This document shows positions 14,866-18,292 of a stretch of 18,292 nucleotides of DNA, piece after piece. The notes beneath the pieces are model-generated. The model was not told where the DNA came from, made no database searches, and saw nothing but the letters and a program-made list of their open reading frames with translations. Source of the stretch: Desulfocapsa sulfexigens (lineage in GTDB: Bacteria > Desulfobacterota > Desulfobulbia > Desulfobulbales > Desulfocapsaceae); assembly GCA_015661935.1 (NCBI GenBank), contig DQVD01000367.1, positions 1 to 18,292 of the forward strand, written 5' to 3'. The translations under genes and the position numbers were made by a program. How positions within the stretch are numbered: the stretch's first letter is position 1; every line of letters begins with the position of its first letter.

Positions 14866-16091
14866 ATTGTCGTCATTGTAACACTTTACTAACACAATCC
14901 TTCCTTGATTTGGGATCAGCACCACCATCAAATGCATATCTCACCGATAAAACCCTGCACGAAATGGAACAATGGCTACCGTTACGTTTAATGGTGTGTG
15001 AAAAATGCTGGCTGGTCCAGACTGAAAACTTCTCCAGAGCTGACACACTTTTTACTGCTGACTACGCTTATTTCAGCTCTTTCTCAGATACCTGGGTAAA
15101 ACATTGCAAAGAGTATGTAACCGCAATGATACAACGTTTTTCTCTTGGTACCAGTAGTAAAGTTATTGAGATTGCCGCTAATGACGGCTGTCTGCTCCAG
15201 TTTGTAGAAAAAGCAAATATTCCCTGTCTTGGGATTGAGCCAACAACTGCCACAGCAGATGCATCTCGTGACAAAGGGCTAACAATCATAGAGGAATTCT
15301 TTGATAATTCACTTGCACAAAAACTTGCTACGGAAGGCCAAACAGCCGACCTGATTGCAGCAAACAATGTTCTGGCCCATGTACCAGACATCAATGATTT
15401 TGTTCAAGGTATTGGTATGTTACTTAAACCACAGGGCGTAGCTACTTTTGAATTCCCGCATCTCCTTTGTCTGATCCGGGAGAATCAATTTGATACCGTC
15501 TATCACGAACACTATTCCTATTTATCTCTCACAACCGTACAAACAATTTTTGCCACCTTTGGATTACAAGTATTTGATGTAGAACAGCTTTCCACTCATG
15601 GTGGCAGCCTGAGAGTATATGTTCAACGTGATGATTATGGTCAGCAACCATGCACAGGTCGTGTGGCAGAAATACTTGCCACTGAAACAAAAGAAGGCAT
15701 CAGCAGTTCTACATTCTATTCGGATTTTCAGACAAAGGCTGAGCAGGTTAAAAATGATATCCTCACATTTCTGCTTGAGTGCAAACAAAAGAAAATGACT
15801 GTAGCTGCATATGGCGCTGCTGCTAAAGGGAACACTTTGCTCAATTTTGCTGGCATACGACCTGATCTTTTAGCGTATGTTGTAGATCGCAATCCGGCAA
15901 AACAGAGCAAATTTATGCCAGGCAGCCGCATTCCTATTGTGGATGAACAATATTTAAAAGATCATCAACCAGATATGATACTGATCCTGCCTTGGAATTT
16001 ACGTGACGAAATATCCAAACAATTAGCGTACGTCAAAAAATGGGGATGTCAATTTATCACAGCAGTACCAGCATTACATATAGAAAATTAA
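14862..16091 (+). CDS. Sugar C-methyltransferase (TylCIII/TcaB9/NovU type)
   Basis: A 409-residue, three-part enzyme. The N-terminal zinc domain has Cys3, Cys6, Cys46 and Cys49. The central SAM domain has VIEIAANDGCLL (residues 101-112). The C-terminal domain has VAAYGAAAKGNTLLNFAG and YVVDRNPAKQSKFMPGSRIP. The family's catalytic stretch, known from TcaB9, is intact as YHEHYSY (214-220), supplying the Glu-His pair. Family members transfer a methyl group from SAM to C3 of a nucleotide-linked 4-keto-6-deoxy sugar, giving branched sugars such as mycarose or tetronitrose. With RfbF and RfbG upstream, a CDP-linked 3-C-methyl-6-deoxyhexose is the expected product (inference). It starts by ATGA overlap with the epimerase; an 86-base gap follows. 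Confidence 0.93.
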   Translation: MNCRHCNTLLTQSFLDLGSAPPSNAYLTDKTLHEMEQWLPLRLMVCEKCWLVQTENFSRADTLFTADYAYFSSFSDTWVKHCKEYVTAMIQRFSLGTSSKVIEIAANDGCLLQFVEKANIPCLGIEPTTATADASRDKGLTIIEEFFDNSLAQKLATEGQTADLIAANNVLAHVPDINDFVQGIGMLLKPQGVATFEFPHLLCLIRENQFDTVYHEHYSYLSLTTVQTIFATFGLQVFDVEQLSTHGGSLRVYVQRDDYGQQPCTGRVAEILATETKEGISSSTFYSDFQTKAEQVKNDILTFLLECKQKKMTVAAYGAAAKGNTLLNFAGIRPDLLAYVVDRNPAKQSKFMPGSRIPIVDEQYLKDHQPDMILILPWNLRDEISKQLAYVKKWGCQFITAVPALHIEN

Positions 16092-16177
16092 ACATATTTA
16101 TTTTTCTATTTTCTACCTTTATTGGATGATTAGAAGACTTCATTTCAAGACAAATTAATAAAAAGAGGACAGTAATC

Positions 16178-17248
16178 ATGGCAAATGATCCAAGAGACAA
16201 AGATGGGAAAAATCTACAAAAGGCTTTGTATCTGCTGGGACGTAATATACCTCTCCGCAAACAATTAATAGAATTTCTTAAAAATGCAGAACCTTCCATT
16301 GAAATTGAAACTTCTGTTCGCGATGATATTACTGGTCCTATAATTGATGCACTCCACGACAAGGATGATATCTATGAAAAATCACTGTCCGATACCACTC
16401 GATTCAAGTTTCTTTTTCGCACAAAGATCGCAAGAGATTTCATCATGGCTGAACAAGAGCACCCTTCCCATGTGTGGGAGCCACAAACGACAAGATTACT
16501 TCTTGATCTTGCGACAGATCTTGAAAAAGATATCCTGGTTGGAGGAGCCTATTTTGGAGACCAGGCTGTTCTTGCAGCAAAAAAGCTTGAAGCTTCAAAA
16601 AGAACTATCCACTGTTTTGAACCAAACCTTGAACAAGCCAAAATGTTAAAGGAAAATTTCAAAATCAACAATCTCAATAATTTCAAAATTGATACTTTAG
16701 GCTTATGGTCAGAAAGTAATGTTCATATGAAGCTCGATGGCTTCGATTCGTTTGCCAATGCAATTGAGGCAAATGCAGAAGATGAGGGTTTTAAAACAAC
16801 TTCCATTGATGACTATCAACATCAGTTCAACCTTGAGATTGGCCTGATCCAGCTTGATATTGAAGGGGCTGAACTGAAAACACTACAAGGGGCTGCCAAA
16901 ACAATTTCAAAATTCAAGCCACATATAATTTGTGAAATTCACAAAGACTATGTTGATTGGACCAATGGCCTCGAAAACACTGAATTATGCAAACTGCTTC
17001 TAGATGCAGGATATTCTATTTTTGCCATACGAGACTTTAATTCCCACTATGAAATGGGTGACAAACCTATTGAACTCATCCCTGTCAAAAAAGTGTACCT
17101 GGAAGGCCCGCCACATGGATTTAATTTACTTGCGGTTCAGGATATTCATATTTTATCAGGTTCCCTTTACAAAATTGTCGAGAATGTGAGCCCAAAACTT
17201 CTTCTCCACAAAGATCCGCTCCTTCATCATCCAACAGATGGTCTTTGA
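16178..17248 (+). CDS. FkbM family SAM-dependent methyltransferase
   Basis: A 356-residue protein. The SAM-binding region is DILVGGAYFGDQAVLAAKKL (from residue 118), continuing with HCFEPNLEQ and N-x-x-x-N-N-L. The FkbM signature LIQLDIEGAELKTLQGA lies at 223-239. About 110 residues of helical N-terminal extension (LQKALYLLGRNIPLRKQLIE) precede the catalytic fold; I do not recognise a separate domain there. FkbM proteins typically O-methylate sugars or polyketides, so this one may cap a hydroxyl of the glycan or CDP-sugar. The Shine-Dalgarno AGAGGA (16164-16169) lies eight bases before the ATG. This is the only gene of the cluster not overlapping its upstream neighbour, though the gap is short and holds no terminator. 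Confidence 0.9.
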   Translation: MANDPRDKDGKNLQKALYLLGRNIPLRKQLIEFLKNAEPSIEIETSVRDDITGPIIDALHDKDDIYEKSLSDTTRFKFLFRTKIARDFIMAEQEHPSHVWEPQTTRLLLDLATDLEKDILVGGAYFGDQAVLAAKKLEASKRTIHCFEPNLEQAKMLKENFKINNLNNFKIDTLGLWSESNVHMKLDGFDSFANAIEANAEDEGFKTTSIDDYQHQFNLEIGLIQLDIEGAELKTLQGAAKTISKFKPHIICEIHKDYVDWTNGLENTELCKLLLDAGYSIFAIRDFNSHYEMGDKPIELIPVKKVYLEGPPHGFNLLAVQDIHILSGSLYKIVENVSPKLLLHKDPLLHHPTDGL

Positions 17249-17268
17249 TTCTACAGGAAACAGCATAC

Positions 17269-17964
17269 ATGTTACAAGCACTAGCCACAATCATCGGAGG
17301 CAAAGGATTTATTGGAAGTCATCTTCACACAAAACTCCTTGCCTGTGGATGGGACTGTCATACTCCTGACAGACAAGCTATCTATGACAATAAGAAAGAT
17401 ATGGGGCATGTATTTTATTGCGCCGGACTGACTGCAGACTATATCCAAAGACCCTTTGATGCTGTTGAAGCCCATGTATCACTTCTGAGCAGAATTCTTC
17501 AAAATTGTGCATTTCAATCACTGACCTATCTTTCCTCAACCCGTCTCTACGACAGCCAGCCGGGTACAATTGCCAGCGAAGACATGCCATTATTACTGAA
17601 CCCTGGAAATTCCAGGCATATTTATGACCTTTCCAAAGCCCTTGGAGAATCACTTTGCCTTGTAATGGGTAAAGGTCGAGCCCGTGTAGCCCGTCTGTCC
17701 TGTGTTTATAATGATCACACTGATACAGATGGTTTTCTTCCTGATCTGTTACAGCACATCATAATAAAACGTCCGTCACTTCTCAAAATCGATACGTCAC
17801 CTCATTATAAACGAGATTATATACATTTGCAGGATGTGCTCGAGGCATTAATCCTAATCGCTACCAAGGGAAACAATCTAATTTATAATGTTGCCAGTGG
17901 TGAAAATATATCTAATGAAATTTTATTTTCAACACTGACCAAAATAAGCGGCTGCAAAATCTAA
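17269..17964 (+). CDS. NAD-dependent epimerase/reductase, cut short by in-frame TAA
   Basis: A 231-residue extended SDR protein up to the TAA. The NAD motif is IIGGKGFIGSHL (residues 7-18), the active-site Ser region is LSSTRLY, and Y-D-L-S-K gives Tyr119 and Lys123. Then come ARLSCVYN, RDYIHLQDVLEAL and IYNVASGE. In this pathway it would reduce the 4-keto group or epimerise the C-methylated CDP-sugar. The TAA at 17962-17964 breaks the frame, and the missing C-terminal segment continues in the same frame to 18096. The ATG at 17269 is chosen because AGGA lies ten bases upstream and gives a normal N-terminus; a TTG at 17245 overlapping the fkbM stop is also open. The catalytic residues are before the stop, but the substrate-domain end is lost. 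Confidence 0.85.
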   Translation: MLQALATIIGGKGFIGSHLHTKLLACGWDCHTPDRQAIYDNKKDMGHVFYCAGLTADYIQRPFDAVEAHVSLLSRILQNCAFQSLTYLSSTRLYDSQPGTIASEDMPLLLNPGNSRHIYDLSKALGESLCLVMGKGRARVARLSCVYNDHTDTDGFLPDLLQHIIIKRPSLLKIDTSPHYKRDYIHLQDVLEALILIATKGNNLIYNVASGENISNEILFSTLTKISGCKI

Positions 17965-18096
17965 GCGCTTAGTCATGATACACCCACTATTCCCTGCAAA
18001 ATTGATATCTCCAGAATGCAAAACGAATTTAATTGGCATCCTGTATCAGTACTGAAAAAAATCACTGCAATCCTTAAGGAGATTACAGAATGCTAA
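17965..18096 (+). pseudogene. In-frame orphan tail of the interrupted SDR gene
   Basis: After the TAA the same frame stays open for 43 codons to a TAA at 18094-18096. It reads like a normal extended-SDR C-terminus: CKIDISRMQNEFNWHPVSVL followed by a Lys/Ile-rich helix (KKITAILKEI). Family proteins end in exactly this kind of D-I-S-R-x-x-x-E-F-x-W-x-P segment. One sense-to-stop substitution would explain the break. The next gene's ATG overlaps the end of this tail. Confidence 0.75.
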
Positions 18097-18292
18097 AATT
18101 GCCACACTCCAGCCGTAATGATTTACTGGGATACGTCACACTACAGCTTGAACGTTTTTTTCCTGATGGACAAACTGATATACAACAAATCATCGACAGT
18201 TGTCTTGATGAAGCACTTACTCGCCTTGAAAACTGTATAAATTGTGTGAAAATGTGGCGCTCAGGAGAGTTTGATTACCTGCACTCATCACA
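18090..18292 (+). CDS. Unrecognised protein, 3'-partial
   Basis: Sixty-seven codons from the ATG at 18090 to the window end, without a stop. AAGGAG (18076-18081) lies eight bases upstream, inside the SDR tail, and the start overlaps that tail, so the gene belongs to the same operon. The start reads MLKLPHSSRNDLLGYVTLQL, then a Phe/Pro turn (ERFFPDG), then a Cys-containing helix (IDSCLDEALTRLENCI) and FDYLHSS. Some proteins in polysaccharide clusters that resemble serine acetyltransferases have a similar F/Y-x-H-L-x-S-x-Q-Y-style segment, so an acetyltransferase-like protein is possible. That is a weak recollection, and no catalytic domain is inside the window. Confidence 0.6.
   Translation, partial: MLKLPHSSRNDLLGYVTLQLERFFPDGQTDIQQIIDSCLDEALTRLENCINCVKMWRSGEFDYLHSS

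Noticed and set aside
17245..17268. TTG start of the SDR gene overlapping the fkbM stop
   Set aside because: It adds eight residues not typical of the family. The ATG at 17269 has its own AGGA and places the NAD motif at the normal distance.
1..18292. tRNA, rRNA, CRISPR arrays, insertion sequences
   Set aside because: No cloverleaf-like segments, regularly spaced direct repeats, transposase genes or terminal inverted repeats were seen. The repeats in 5887-12483 are coding TPR/GT41 modules.

Overview
The window is about 42% G+C by eye, with few gaps between genes. It looks like a chromosomal flagellar and surface-glycan locus from a Gram-negative bacterium. Three things point to Desulfobacterota (former Deltaproteobacteria): the flgM-flgN-flgK-flgL-csrA-fliW-flagellin order, CsrA regulated through FliW, and a SPINDLY-type glycosyltransferase beside the flagellin gene. 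This placement is an inference from gene order and family type; no rRNA or other phylogenetic marker is present. All convincing genes are on the + strand.

Region 1 (1-3716) is a late flagellar operon. It starts with an open frame in which a DUF5610-like protein runs without a stop into FlgM (anti-sigma-28). FlgN (export chaperone), FlgK and FlgL (hook-filament junction proteins) follow. A gap of about 360 bases comes next, with a possible degraded minus-strand gene and a good sigma-70-type promoter. Region 2 (4080-4792) is csrA-fliW, overlapping by ATGA and closed by a strong intrinsic terminator. Region 3 (4793-5886) has a candidate sigma-28 promoter, a leader with a perfect Shine-Dalgarno that is also a plausible CsrA site, and a flagellin gene that has lost both polymerisation ends. 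What remains is mainly the variable central domain plus the C-terminal D1 helix.

Region 4 (5887-12483) is the most striking feature: one uninterrupted 2198-residue protein with three complete TPR + GT41 (O-GlcNAc transferase/SPINDLY-like) units in tandem. It ends in a further TPR module that resembles its own N-terminus. Region 5 (12480-18292) is translationally coupled to it and encodes a CDP-sugar pathway: glucose-1-phosphate cytidylyltransferase (RfbF), CDP-glucose 4,6-dehydratase (RfbG), an RmlC-type epimerase, a TylCIII/TcaB9-type sugar C-methyltransferase, an FkbM-type methyltransferase, an SDR reductase/epimerase interrupted by an in-frame TAA, and the start of an unrecognised gene.

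Working model (inference): regions 4 and 5 make a C-methylated 6-deoxyhexose, or a related CDP-sugar, and a giant multi-headed glycosyltransferase decorates flagellin or other surface protein with sugar. The flagellin next to it is decayed and the last reductase is interrupted. Either the system is being lost or re-targeted, or intact partner genes lie elsewhere in the genome.
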